A stretch of 54,486 nt of DNA from an uncultured Porphyromonadaceae bacterium (lineage in GTDB: Bacteria > Bacteroidota > Bacteroidia > Bacteroidales > Muribaculaceae), in assembly GCA_900544305.1 (NCBI GenBank), contig UQUV01000019.1:1-54486 (forward strand), written 5' to 3'. Within the stretch, counting starts at the first letter, position 1, and every line of letters begins with the position of its first letter. The notes beneath the pieces are model-generated. The model did no database searches. It saw nothing but the letters and a program-made list of their open reading frames with translations, and had not been told where the DNA came from. Below are positions 1 to 8,582 of this stretch, piece by piece. A program made the position numbers and the translations under genes.

Positions 1-168
1 TTGGAATAATTTTCATATTATGGATTTTTTATTCCAACTTTTTGGGTGCAGTTCATCTTAGGGGAGCACATCCCCCCATGTTTCCCCTCCCAAAAAACAG
101 TAAACTCTTAAAAAACTTCCGACAAAGGACATAAGTGGGGTTCTGTAAACTGTAAACCGTAAACACCC

Positions 169-525
169 TTAAATACTGTCATACTCAACCATAATATTTA
201 CGGCTATCAGCCGTTCGTCCGGCTCCCCGAAGCAGCGGATATTGGCGGAATCTTCCCGCAGCAGTATCGGGTCAACCCCCTCGCCCGTCAGATAACCCAG
301 CAGTTCCTGAGGGATACCATGGCTCAGCGCATCTTCCTTCCAATCTTTTTCATAGTCAAAACCCTGTGCTGTAAACAAAAAGCTGTGCATCGTGCATCCC
401 GACGATTTCCATCTCATCCGCACGTATGGCCTTCCGTCCGAAAAGCTGCCTTTTTCGGAGAAAAGGATTTCCATCTTGCGATCCTTCTGAAATCTTTTTA
501 AATTAAGTTCTTTAAATTCCATCAT
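169..525 (-). CDS. Small hypothetical protein
   Basis: A 118-residue soluble protein with no signal peptide or membrane segment. I do not recognise its family. The N-terminus is basic (KELNLKRFQKDRKME) and the rest is mixed alpha/beta-like, with a central Trp/Phe-rich stretch (YVRMRWKSSG). Two adjacent ATG codons (525 and 522) can start it. A Bacteroidetes -7 box reading TATTTTTG on this strand lies about 50 bases upstream (573-580). It stands alone, divergent from the DUF2027/Smr gene. It is probably real, because it is the only long reading frame here and has a promoter, but no function can be assigned. Confidence 0.6.
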   Translation of the reverse strand: MMEFKELNLKRFQKDRKMEILFSEKGSFSDGRPYVRMRWKSSGCTMHSFLFTAQGFDYEKDWKEDALSHGIPQELLGYLTGEGVDPILLREDSANIRCFGEPDERLIAVNIMVEYDSI

Positions 526-572
526 TCAATTACTTTTTACCACCAATCATTTAAATTATTTTGCAATATTCA

Positions 573-580
573 CAAAAATA
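573..580 (-). promoter_or_regulatory. Putative -7 box for the small hypothetical gene
   Basis: Reads TATTTTTG on the minus strand, matching TAnnTTTG. The nearest TTG is 22 bases upstream (603-605), slightly beyond the usual 19-20, so this is a moderate call. Confidence 0.4.
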
Positions 581-686
581 ATTGACATTTCCAACTTTTT
601 GTCAACAAATAGCAACATAAACCTTTTTTAAAACTGCAACGAGGCATAATTCGGAAAACAAGCGGACACATTCCAAGATTTATGGT

Positions 687-694
687 TAAATTTG
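687..694 (+). promoter_or_regulatory. -7 promoter box for the DUF2027/Smr gene
   Basis: TAAATTTG matches the Bacteroidetes TAnnTTTG box and lies 22 bases before the chosen ATG at 716. Because it overlaps the alternative TTG start at 692, it argues for the ATG. No clear TTG -33 element is visible. Confidence 0.5.
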
Positions 695-715
695 CAGAGA
701 TTAAAACTCGAAATT

Positions 716-1795
716 ATGAAAGTTGGCGATATAGTACGCTACCTCAACGCCGTTGGCGGAGGAAAGGTAGTCAGAATGGAAGGCAATCTTGCCTATGTGG
801 AAGAAGAGGACGGCTTTGAAACGCCGGTATTGGTGCGCGAATGTGTGGTTGTTGACCCCGACGGCGGAATGATGCCCAAAAAACGCTACGGTTCCGACGA
901 GCCGAGCAAATATGAAGCTCCGGCGGTAGCCAAGGACAAGCCGGCGCCGAAAGTGTCGGAAAACAACGTGGAAATCGTGGAAACCGAAGAAGGCGACGTC
1001 ATCAACGTGGTGCTCGGCTACGAACCGGCTGAAATCAAGCACCTGAACACTACTACGTTCGACGCCTATCTGGTGAACGACAGCAACTATTTCCTCTACG
1101 TAGTCTACGCCGTACGCGACCAGCACGGAAAATGGAAATGCCGCTACAACGGCATCGTTGAGCCTAACATTCAGGTACACCTGGAAGAACTGCGCCACGA
1201 GGATCTTCCCGACCTCGAACGCGTATGCATCCAGTATGTGGCGTTCAAGGAAGGCAAGGAATTCAAGTTGAAGAATCCGGTGGCAGTGGAATGCCGTGTC
1301 GACGCCACCAAATTCTACAAGATGCACTGCTTCCACGAAAACATGTACTTCGACACGCCGGTAATTGCCTTCGACATCGTGAAAAACGACGTGCCCCAAC
1401 GCTCCATGGTCATCGACAGCAGCATGATCGAACAGGCCATGAAGGAAAAGAAGGCTGCCGACAAGCCGGAACGTCGCCCCGTGACGAAAAACCAGACAAA
1501 GGCGAAAAAAGGCGAAATCCTCGAAGTCGACCTCCACATCGACGAACTGCTCGACTCCACTGCCGGACTATCCAACAGCGACATGCTCGACGTGCAGTTG
1601 GCTGAATTCCGTCGCGTGATGGACGCTAATCTCCGCAACAAGGGACAGAAAATCGTGTTCATCCACGGCAAGGGCGAAGGCGTGCTCCGCAAGGCACTGC
1701 TCGACGACCTGAAATACCGCTACAAGCACTGCGAGGCGCAGGACGCTTCGTTCCGTGAATACGGCTTCGGTGCTACGTTGATAACCATTCATTAA
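716..1795 (+). CDS. DUF2027 domain protein with C-terminal Smr domain
   Basis: A 359-residue cytoplasmic protein. The N-terminus (MKVGDIVRYLNAVGGGKV) is the typical opening of Bacteroidetes DUF2027 proteins. The middle holds an acidic and Lys-rich linker, and the last ~85 residues form an Smr domain: an LDLHID-like start (VDLHIDELL) and the nucleic-acid-binding loop HGKGEGVLRKAL, ending in GFGATLITIH. Smr domains, as in MutS2, nick or bind structured DNA or RNA. In this family the role is usually inferred from that domain, with a possible link to ribosome rescue or recombination. The ATG at 716 is preferred over the TTG at 692, which lies in the -7 box. Seven bases separate it from the EFR1 gene, so the two may be cotranscribed. 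Confidence 0.85.
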   Translation: MKVGDIVRYLNAVGGGKVVRMEGNLAYVEEEDGFETPVLVRECVVVDPDGGMMPKKRYGSDEPSKYEAPAVAKDKPAPKVSENNVEIVETEEGDVINVVLGYEPAEIKHLNTTTFDAYLVNDSNYFLYVVYAVRDQHGKWKCRYNGIVEPNIQVHLEELRHEDLPDLERVCIQYVAFKEGKEFKLKNPVAVECRVDATKFYKMHCFHENMYFDTPVIAFDIVKNDVPQRSMVIDSSMIEQAMKEKKAADKPERRPVTKNQTKAKKGEILEVDLHIDELLDSTAGLSNSDMLDVQLAEFRRVMDANLRNKGQKIVFIHGKGEGVLRKALLDDLKYRYKHCEAQDASFREYGFGATLITIH

Positions 1796-1802
1796 ACAGA
1801 CT

Positions 1803-2591
1803 ATGATACTCTATCTGTCAGCAACGGGCAACAGCCGGCACATAGCGCGACTGCTTTCAAAGGCACTCGGCGACAGCCGGCTTGTCGACCTGAGCGAATA
1901 CATGGGACGCCACACCGGAAAAACGCTTTCGGTGGAGCCGGAGGCCGGTGAACGTATCGGCTTCGTCTTTCCCGTCCATTCGTGGGGGCTGCCGAAAGGA
2001 TTGGAAAGCGTCATTTCCTCCATCAGGGCCGAAGGTTGCCGACAGAACTACTGCTATATGGCATGCACCTGTGGCGACGATGCCGGACTCACTGCCCGCC
2101 AATGGAGCAAGGCGGTAACGAAGGCAGGGTTCACCCCAAGTGCTGCGTTCTCGGTGTTCATGCCAAATACCTATGTGATATTTCCGGGATTCGATGTCGA
2201 CAGCGACAGCGTGCGCGACGAAAAGCTGCGCAACGCCCCACAGGCGGTCCAGACCATTGTCGACAGGATTCTCCACAACGACACCGGCGACTTTACTCAC
2301 CACGGCTCGTTCGCCACCCTGAAATCGCGCCTCGTCTACCCCCTGTTCGTACGGTTCCAGATTTCCGACAGACCATTCTCTGTCAGCGCCGACACCTGCA
2401 TCAGCTGCGGACTTTGCGCAAAGGTTTGTCCCACACGCAACATCACGCTCGAAACCTCCAAGGGAAAAGCATTGCCACGCTGGCACGGCGATTGCCTCAA
2501 CTGCCTCGCCTGCTATCACCACTGCCCCACACGCAGCATTGCCTACGGAAAAATTTCAAAAGGCAAAGGACACTACATTTGCAACGACTAA
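1803..2591 (+). CDS. EFR1-type flavodoxin/ferredoxin fusion protein
   Basis: A 262-residue cytoplasmic redox protein. The N-terminal flavodoxin-like half begins with the FMN phosphate-binding loop LYLSATGNSRHIA (residues 3-15). The C-terminal half is a bacterial ferredoxin with two [4Fe-4S] motifs: CISCGLCAKVCP (Cys199, 202, 205, 209) and CLNCLACYHHCP (Cys231, 234, 237, 241). This order is that of the EFR1 family, thought to pass electrons between an unknown donor and FMN. The partner is not identifiable here. It sits between the Smr gene (7 bases upstream) and the AraC-type regulator (15 bases downstream), in one orientation. All eight cluster cysteines are present, so it should be functional. 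Confidence 0.88.
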   Translation: MILYLSATGNSRHIARLLSKALGDSRLVDLSEYMGRHTGKTLSVEPEAGERIGFVFPVHSWGLPKGLESVISSIRAEGCRQNYCYMACTCGDDAGLTARQWSKAVTKAGFTPSAAFSVFMPNTYVIFPGFDVDSDSVRDEKLRNAPQAVQTIVDRILHNDTGDFTHHGSFATLKSRLVYPLFVRFQISDRPFSVSADTCISCGLCAKVCPTRNITLETSKGKALPRWHGDCLNCLACYHHCPTRSIAYGKISKGKGHYICND

Positions 2592-2606
2592 GAAAAAAAT
2601 AAAACC

Positions 2607-3737
2607 ATGAACCACCTGATTTATCAATACTCGCTTTGCGCCTCACTGTCACTGATGATTTTCTTCGGCTTGTACTTCATGATTGCCAAGACACCGGAAA
2701 AAGCCATTTTCTACAACTACCTCCGTTCGCGGCGGATAATGGGCATAGCGCTGCTGTTGCTTGCAGCCAACTATTCGGTACATTTCTTCTGCGATATACG
2801 GTTCATAAATGTCAATGCGGCCATCACAATGAACCTGTCCACCTATTTCTTGTCCTACTACCTGTTCAGTTCGGCAATGATAACGCTGCTCGACCGTTTC
2901 TACATCACCAGGAAAAGAACACGGATACACATCATTCTCTGGCTCATCTTCTCCTCCCTTTCCGCTGTAGCTCTATTGCTGTTGCCTGACGGTCCTCTGC
3001 AGAAAGTAGCATTGTTGGCACTGGCTGCATGGCTGGTGGTTTACGGACTCATACTGGCCCGCAGAGTCATTGTGGCTTACCACAGAGCCATCCGGATTTT
3101 CGACAACACCCACGCCGACAACATCGGATTATACATCGAATGGATGTCAACCTTTACCTATTGGGCTCTTATCTTCGGTGTCGGATGCGGATTGCTGACA
3201 TTTTTGCCCGACAAATACGTTTTCATCTGGATTCTGTCGTCCATACCGTTCTACTGTTATCTTTTCTACAGCTACCAGAACTACCTGCTGTTCTACGAAC
3301 AGGTGGAAGATGCCTTTGAGCAGGACATACAGTCGGAAGATGACCTTCTGACAGATACGGAAACTGAACCTGAAATCGTTTCAGAGGAAGAAGTTCCAGT
3401 GTTCTATGAAAAAATCATAGAGAAGGTGGACAACTGGATAAAGACAGACGGTTATGTCCGGCAGGGACTTACCATAAAAGAACTCTCCGAAATACTTCAT
3501 ACAAACCGCACCTATCTTTCCGCCTATATCAAGACTACGTATAAAATGTCATTCCGCGAATGGATAACCGGTCTCCGGTTGGAGTATGCGAAAAACATAC
3601 TGAAAGAGCATCCGGAAATCAATATACAGAAGCTGGCTGAGTCTTCCGGTTTCCTTTCCCGCAGTAACTTTATCAAATCCTTTACCGAGAAGGAAGGATG
3701 TACGCCTGCCAAGTGGAAAAAAGCAAATCAGGAATAA
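2607..3737 (+). CDS. Membrane-anchored AraC-type transcriptional regulator
   Basis: A 376-residue regulator. About six hydrophobic segments fill residues 5-225, followed by an acidic linker (EDAFEQDIQSEDDLL and on to about 265). A double helix-turn-helix AraC DNA-binding domain occupies roughly 275-372 (LTIKELSEILHTNRTYLSAY, then FREWITGLRLEYAKNILKEH and the second HTH ending GCTPAKWKK). Such membrane-plus-AraC proteins are common in Bacteroidales and often regulate adjacent surface genes. Here a fimbrial operon begins 236 bases downstream, and the gap contains four direct repeats suited to an AraC-family activator, so control of fimbriae is a fair inference. It is likely cotranscribed with the EFR1 gene. 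Confidence 0.82.
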   Translation: MNHLIYQYSLCASLSLMIFFGLYFMIAKTPEKAIFYNYLRSRRIMGIALLLLAANYSVHFFCDIRFINVNAAITMNLSTYFLSYYLFSSAMITLLDRFYITRKRTRIHIILWLIFSSLSAVALLLLPDGPLQKVALLALAAWLVVYGLILARRVIVAYHRAIRIFDNTHADNIGLYIEWMSTFTYWALIFGVGCGLLTFLPDKYVFIWILSSIPFYCYLFYSYQNYLLFYEQVEDAFEQDIQSEDDLLTDTETEPEIVSEEEVPVFYEKIIEKVDNWIKTDGYVRQGLTIKELSEILHTNRTYLSAYIKTTYKMSFREWITGLRLEYAKNILKEHPEINIQKLAESSGFLSRSNFIKSFTEKEGCTPAKWKKANQE

Positions 3738-3789
3738 TTTGTGTGGTAAAAAGCCATTGAAAAAAGTCACGGAAGCCCATTTTTCAAAA

Positions 3790-3871
3790 GTGCTCAAACG
3801 ACAAAAAAGTGCTAATTCGACAAAAAAGTGCTCAAACGACAATTTGAAAAGTGCTCAAACGACAATTCTTA
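3790..3871. repeat. Four direct repeats upstream of the fimbrial promoter
   Basis: Four copies of GTGCTCAAACGACAA (the second reads GTGCTAATTCGACAA) start at 3790, 3809, 3828 and 3851, with spacings of 19, 19 and 23 bases. The last copy ends about 40-45 bases before the -33 element at 3911. Direct repeats of this length and phase are what AraC-family proteins bind, and an AraC-type gene lies immediately upstream. Confidence 0.7.
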
Positions 3872-3910
3872 TAAAACACTGTATTTCAACAGAAAAAGTT
3901 TTTGTAATAT

Positions 3911-3941
3911 TTGGTATGATGAATGGCATTTATTACCTTTG
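3911..3941 (+). promoter_or_regulatory. Promoter of the fimbrial operon
   Basis: TTG (3911-3913), 20 bases, then TACCTTTG (3934-3941): a full match to the Bacteroidetes sigma-ABfr form TTG-N19/20-TAnnTTTG. The DUF3575 gene starts 33 bases downstream. Confidence 0.75.
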
Positions 3942-3973
3942 AGGGAAGACAAAGATAATAAATTCAAGTTTAT

Positions 3974-5089
3974 ATGAGCAGAAAAATCACTTTTCTTACC
4001 CTGTTTATGTGGCTGATGACGGTAACTTTTCCTGTCTTTGCGCAGCAGAAAGCAGACACGACCTACACCTTCCGCTTCGTCCCGCAGAAGGACATGTTCT
4101 ACGTGCCTTGGAATGGCAATGACACGGAACTTGCCCGCCTGTTGGAGTGTATCGAAAAAAACAAAACCACAATTCTTAACGGCAGGCTGCCGCTGCTGGT
4201 TGACGGCTACTGCAACTCGCTGGGCAGCGAAGCCGAGAACCTTGCCACGGCGAAGATCCGTGCCAACCGTGTGAAATCCGAACTGATTACACGCGCGGAA
4301 ATCAAGGAAGAAAACTTTATCACCCGCAACCATGCGACAGAGGGAGACTTTGTCACTGTGCGCCTAACGATACCGGTCAAGGAAACAGCCGCAACGGATG
4401 CGGAAGCGGAAGCACGACGCAAGGCGGAAGCCGAACGACTGGCAGCCGAGAAGCGTGCCGAACAGGAACGACTTGCCGAAGAGCAGCGCAAGGCGGAAGA
4501 AGCCCGACTTGCCGCTGAAAAGGCAGAGGCAGAGAAAGCCGCTCAACAAAATACACTTGCCGACATGCCGTCGGAAACCAAAACACCAACTGATTATCAT
4601 CTCTCCCTGCGTGCCAACCTGCTGCGCTGGGCTACCCTGACACCCGATTTAGGACTTGAATGGCGCATCTGCCCGTCGTGGGGCATTGCCGTAAACGGCT
4701 CGTGGACTTCTTGGACATGGAGCGACAAGGACCGCCGCTACGCTCTGTGGGAAGTGGCTCCGGAAGTGCGTTACTACATGGGCGAGAAGAAAGCCTGGTA
4801 TCTGGGTGCGATGTTCAAGGCCGGACAGTTCAACTACAAGCTCTCCGAAACGGGCAAGCAGGGCGACCTGATGGGTGGCGGCATCACCGCCGGCTACCAG
4901 CTGCGGCTGAACAAGGCATTAGTTCTTGATTTCAACCTCGGTCTGGGCTACCTGAATGCCGACTATGAGAAATATGAAGTCATCGACGGTGTGCGCGTGC
5001 GCCGTGGCAACGAGACAAAGGACTGGTGGGGCCCCATCAATGCCGGTGTGACATTGGTATGGAAAATTGGTGCAAGCCGAGCGCATTAA
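3974..5089 (+). CDS. DUF3575 outer-membrane protein of the fimbrial operon
   Basis: A 371-residue exported protein. It has a signal peptide (residues 1-23, ending VFAQ) and a small alpha/beta region around 70-135 that resembles an OmpA-like fold (DGYCNSLGSEAENLATAKI). A highly charged Ala/Glu/Lys/Arg helix follows at about 140-195 and is very likely a coiled coil. A C-terminal DUF3575 domain of beta strands (about 205-371) ends the protein. DUF3575 genes commonly head Bacteroidales fimbrial clusters and are thought to form an outer-membrane component. It is the first gene after the promoter at 3911-3941 and lies 70 bases before the DUF5119 gene. The long coiled coil could span the periplasm, which is inference. 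Confidence 0.8.
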   Translation: MSRKITFLTLFMWLMTVTFPVFAQQKADTTYTFRFVPQKDMFYVPWNGNDTELARLLECIEKNKTTILNGRLPLLVDGYCNSLGSEAENLATAKIRANRVKSELITRAEIKEENFITRNHATEGDFVTVRLTIPVKETAATDAEAEARRKAEAERLAAEKRAEQERLAEEQRKAEEARLAAEKAEAEKAAQQNTLADMPSETKTPTDYHLSLRANLLRWATLTPDLGLEWRICPSWGIAVNGSWTSWTWSDKDRRYALWEVAPEVRYYMGEKKAWYLGAMFKAGQFNYKLSETGKQGDLMGGGITAGYQLRLNKALVLDFNLGLGYLNADYEKYEVIDGVRVRRGNETKDWWGPINAGVTLVWKIGASRAH

Positions 5090-5159
5090 AGTTTACTTTA
5101 GAATGCCGAGGCGCAGCCCAATTTATGTAAGTTGTTCTAAAAACGGAGAATAATCGAAT

Positions 5160-6047
5160 ATGAAAGCAAGACAATATATAAATATGATGGGAATGGCAGC
5201 CGCCGTGCTGCTCTCTTCCTGCGTGAAGGACACGCTTTATGACACGCCGCATCCCGACTACGGGAAGATTGCGGTGACAGCCGACTGGTCGGCCCGCGGT
5301 GAGGGCATCGACATACCTGCCACATGGACGGTCACCATGGGCGACTATACGGGTACGGAGACTTCCGCCACCCATACACCCGACCATCTGTTTGCTCCGG
5401 GCAACTACACCCTTGCGGTGTGGAACCCAGCTGAAGGAATCACGGTAAGCGGCACCACCGCCACCGTTGCCGCAGCCACGGGAAACCGGGCAGGCACGGA
5501 TGCCTTTGTAAACAATACTCCGGGATGGTTCTTCACCTATACGGAACAGTTGAGCATCGAGAAAGACAAGGACTATCCGCTGACCGCCGCAATGAAGCAG
5601 CAGGTACGCGAGCTGACGCTTGTCGTCGAACCGACGGGTGATGCCGCCGGACGCATCACGGAGATTATTGCCCATCTGACGGGTGCAGCCGGAACACTCG
5701 ACTTCGCAACCGATACCTACGGAGCCGCTTCGAGCGTCGTACTGCCCTTCACCAAGATAACCGAAGGTGATGATGCCGGCAAGTGGAAAGCCACGGTGCG
5801 GCTGCTGGGTGTGACCGGCACGGAACAGTTGCTGACGGGCGAAATCCGCTATGCTGACGGCAACCCGACCCCCACCACGTTGAAAAGCGACCTTACGGAA
5901 GCTCTCAAGGAGTTCAACACCGGAAAGGGCGAATCGCTGACCCTCGGCGGAACGCTGGTTGAGACTCCCGAAGGCATGGAAGTGGACGGAGCCGGAATTA
6001 CCGGCTGGGAAGAAGTGAAAGGTGATGATGTAAATGCCGATTTGTAA
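5160..6047 (+). CDS. DUF5119 fimbrial-cluster lipoprotein (Mfa2/FimB-like)
   Basis: A 295-residue lipoprotein. The lipobox is LLSSC, with Cys21 as the anchor. The segment after it (DTLYDTPHPDYGKIAVTADW) is typical of DUF5119 proteins found with fimbrillins. Mfa2/FimB proteins anchor the fimbria base to the outer membrane and set its length. That role is inferred from family and position: second gene of the cluster, 20 bases before the first fimbrillin. The rest is Thr/Gly/Ala-rich beta-sandwich sequence without membrane segments. Confidence 0.75.
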   Translation: MKARQYINMMGMAAAVLLSSCVKDTLYDTPHPDYGKIAVTADWSARGEGIDIPATWTVTMGDYTGTETSATHTPDHLFAPGNYTLAVWNPAEGITVSGTTATVAAATGNRAGTDAFVNNTPGWFFTYTEQLSIEKDKDYPLTAAMKQQVRELTLVVEPTGDAAGRITEIIAHLTGAAGTLDFATDTYGAASSVVLPFTKITEGDDAGKWKATVRLLGVTGTEQLLTGEIRYADGNPTPTTLKSDLTEALKEFNTGKGESLTLGGTLVETPEGMEVDGAGITGWEEVKGDDVNADL

Positions 6048-6067
6048 CTAATAAAATGACAGATATA

Positions 6068-6958
6068 ATGAAGACAAGATTTTTTGCACTTGCGGCACTC
6101 GCCCTCGCACTGGCAGCCTGCAATAACGACAACGAGATTCTGAACAATGACGGTCCCGTGGCCGCCCGGTTTATCGCCGACATCGCCCCCGCCACCCGCG
6201 CCAGCGGAACCACATGGGATAACGGAGACCGCATCGGCGTCACCGACATCGGCAACGACACCCAGTACGGTAACGTGCCTTTCATCCTGAAGAACGGGAA
6301 ATTTGAGGCAGAAGAAAAGGTCATCTATATCGAAGATGTAAAGACCCATACTTTCCGCGCCTACTATCCGTACAACGCAGCGGGAGGCACCCTCGCAGCC
6401 ACGACCGATGCCACGGCACAGCAGAACCAGCCTGCCATCGACTTCCTCTTTGCTTCAGGAGCCACGGGAGACAAAAACAGCCCGGTGGTGAGCTTCACCG
6501 ACAAAACCGACAAAGGCGGTGCAGACAACTCCTTCCACCACCGCATGAGCCGGATAACCCTTACCTTCGAGGTGGGCGACGGCGTGGATTTCAGTGTGGT
6601 CAAGCCTGAACGTTACACGCTGGGCGGATTGATACTCACCGGTACGTTCAATACTGCCGACGGTATTGCCACCGCAGACGACGGGGCACAGACCGGAGAA
6701 CTGACCATGGAGCTGGCAGACGGCAACCTCACGTCATCGGTCATCCTCTTCCCGCAGACAGCTGCATCCCTGCCGTTGACTGTGAATTACAGAAGTCAGA
6801 ATTATCATGCCACGCTCACCGTGCCCGAAGGCGCACTGCAGGCGGGCAACAACTATACCTATACCGTCAAGGTACGCAACAAAGGCATTGAAGTCAGCGA
6901 AGCCACCATTGCAAAGTGGAACGACATAGACGGCGGAGAAGTGGGTGCTGACCTGTAA
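6068..6958 (+). CDS. Fimbrillin family lipoprotein
   Basis: A 297-residue lipoprotein (from ATG 6068; the frame opens at 6056, but MKTRFFALAALALALAAC is the natural signal peptide, lipobox LAAC, Cys18). After the Cys comes the fimbrillin opening: FIADIAPATRASGTTWDNGD, that is TRA-x-x-W-x-x-GD-x-IG, then a Tyr-rich strand pattern (FRAYYPYNA) and a Gly-Asn-Asn-Tyr-Thr-Tyr strand near the C-terminus, ending in ATIAKWNDIDGGEVGADL. Fimbrillins polymerise into surface fimbriae by donor-strand exchange after proteolytic trimming at an Arg; the Arg in APATRAS is a candidate. It is the third gene of the operon and may be the main structural subunit. Confidence 0.82.
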   Translation: MKTRFFALAALALALAACNNDNEILNNDGPVAARFIADIAPATRASGTTWDNGDRIGVTDIGNDTQYGNVPFILKNGKFEAEEKVIYIEDVKTHTFRAYYPYNAAGGTLAATTDATAQQNQPAIDFLFASGATGDKNSPVVSFTDKTDKGGADNSFHHRMSRITLTFEVGDGVDFSVVKPERYTLGGLILTGTFNTADGIATADDGAQTGELTMELADGNLTSSVILFPQTAASLPLTVNYRSQNYHATLTVPEGALQAGNNYTYTVKVRNKGIEVSEATIAKWNDIDGGEVGADL

Positions 6959-6985
6959 GACATTACTAATTAAGAATGAAGAATT

Positions 6986-8560
6986 ATGAGACATAGATTA
7001 TTTATCCCCGCAGCCACCGCGCTGCTGCTCGGCCTTGCCGCCTGCACACAGGACGAACTGGCCGACGACAACCGTCTGCCCGAAGGCGAATATCCCGTAG
7101 TCATCCGTGCCACCGGATTGTCCGTAGAGGCAACTCCGCAGGCAGCCCCATCCACCCGTGCCACCGTGGACGGCGACTGGCAAGGTGTACAGACCGTGGC
7201 TCTCAAGATGGGCGACGCGGTAAAGGAATACACCGTAACGGCTACGGATGCCGACGGATACAAGAGCGCCACGCTCTCACGCACGGACGACCCGCACTAC
7301 TGGACCAGCCGCGACCCGATTACCGTATCGGCATGGTGGCCCCTCGATGATACAGACATCACACGGATGCCTGCCGTGAAGGTGGCCGAAGACCAAAGCA
7401 CGCTGGCCGCGTTCCAAGGCAGCGACTTTATCTCTGCTGAGAACCAGACGGTGGAATTTGACGACCCGAAACTCACCTTTACCCACCGCACGGCACGCGT
7501 GGCCATCGAACTGAAACCCGGTACGGGATTCACGAATGTGGACGGTGCCACGGTGAGCCTCGTGAGCCTGTCCGCCGATAACGAAAATCCGACCGCCATC
7601 AAGACTTACAACGCAAGCGGCAACAGCTACGAGGCACTGACCGCCCCGCAGACCGTTGCGAAAGGCGAGCCGTTCATCCGTGTGGAACTCGGCGGCGGCA
7701 ACTTCTACTTCCGCCCGCAGAACGATGTTGTATTAGAGGCGGGCAACCGCTATAAATATACCGTCAACGTGAACGCCACCGGCTTGACGCTGGCAGGCTG
7801 TGAAATCGGCAAATGGGACGACGGCGGCGGCGAGAGCGGCGCAGCCGAGGATTTGGGCTATAACTACGACACCACCACCAAGACCTACACGGTCTATAAC
7901 GCAGACGGCCTGATGGCATGGAACGAAGCTACACGAAAAGACCTCAGCATCAACTGCACCCTGACTGCCGACATCGACCTCACGGGCAAGGAATGGACAC
8001 GGATAGGGGGATGGTCAGGTTACTCCGGCGTCTTTAATGGGCAGGGACACCGCATTACCGGATTAAACTTTTCAGCAGCGAGTACTGAGCTTTTTGGTGT
8101 GTTAAGTGAACGTGGAGTGATAAAGAACCTACAACTCATAGATGTGAATCTGTATGGCAATAGTGGAGGAACTGCAGGAATAGTGTCTCAAAATAATGGT
8201 CAAATTATTGCCTGCTCTGTTACGGGAAAGATTGACGCTTACAGTGGTGTCGGCGGTATAGCCCTCATAAATTTAGGTAGCATCACCGCCTGCTGGTTCG
8301 ACGGAACATTAAAAGAGAATGTAAGTGGAGGTATAGTATATTCTAATTATAGCAATGGTTCTATATCAGCTTGCTACTGGCGTGCTAATATCGACAATGG
8401 AGTATACATTAATCAAGACGGAATGGTAGATGCCACGAAGGTCAACGACGGTGAATCGTGGCAGACCGCCGTCGACGGCATGAACCCCGCCCTCACCGGC
8501 AACGATTACCAGTGGGCACTCGGCACCGACGGCCTGCCCGTACTGCAAAAGAAACAATAA
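6986..8560 (+). CDS. Fimbrillin-like lipoprotein with GLUG-type C-terminal repeats
   Basis: A 524-residue lipoprotein, lipobox LAAC (Cys20) followed by acidic residues (TQDELADD). Residues about 30-285 form a fimbrillin-like region (STRATVDGDWQGVQ, YYWT-like, AWWPL, GNRYKYTVNVN). The last ~240 residues are a beta-helical repeat region with a GLUG-like pattern (GHRITGLNF, GGTAGIVSQNNGQI, GVGGIALINLGSI). The N-terminal half is strongly similar to the next gene, so the two are paralogues. Such long fimbrillins are likely minor or tip subunits, with the repeat region as the binding part (inference). The stretch from about 8070 to 8430 is clearly more AT-rich than the rest, which suggests replacement of the repeat region by recombination. 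Confidence 0.75.
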   Translation: MRHRLFIPAATALLLGLAACTQDELADDNRLPEGEYPVVIRATGLSVEATPQAAPSTRATVDGDWQGVQTVALKMGDAVKEYTVTATDADGYKSATLSRTDDPHYWTSRDPITVSAWWPLDDTDITRMPAVKVAEDQSTLAAFQGSDFISAENQTVEFDDPKLTFTHRTARVAIELKPGTGFTNVDGATVSLVSLSADNENPTAIKTYNASGNSYEALTAPQTVAKGEPFIRVELGGGNFYFRPQNDVVLEAGNRYKYTVNVNATGLTLAGCEIGKWDDGGGESGAAEDLGYNYDTTTKTYTVYNADGLMAWNEATRKDLSINCTLTADIDLTGKEWTRIGGWSGYSGVFNGQGHRITGLNFSAASTELFGVLSERGVIKNLQLIDVNLYGNSGGTAGIVSQNNGQIIACSVTGKIDAYSGVGGIALINLGSITACWFDGTLKENVSGGIVYSNYSNGSISACYWRANIDNGVYINQDGMVDATKVNDGESWQTAVDGMNPALTGNDYQWALGTDGLPVLQKKQ

Positions 8561-8582
8561 CAACCCCTAAACAACACGCATC

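Noticed and set aside
701..1537. A 278-codon minus-strand frame opposite the DUF2027/Smr gene
   Set aside because: His/Phe/Val-rich shadow translation; the plus-strand gene has clear DUF2027 and Smr signatures.
3790..3871. Short repeats upstream of the fimbrial operon as a CRISPR array
   Set aside because: Only four 15-base repeats at 19-23 base steps, no unique spacers, no cas genes. Regulatory direct repeats explain them better.
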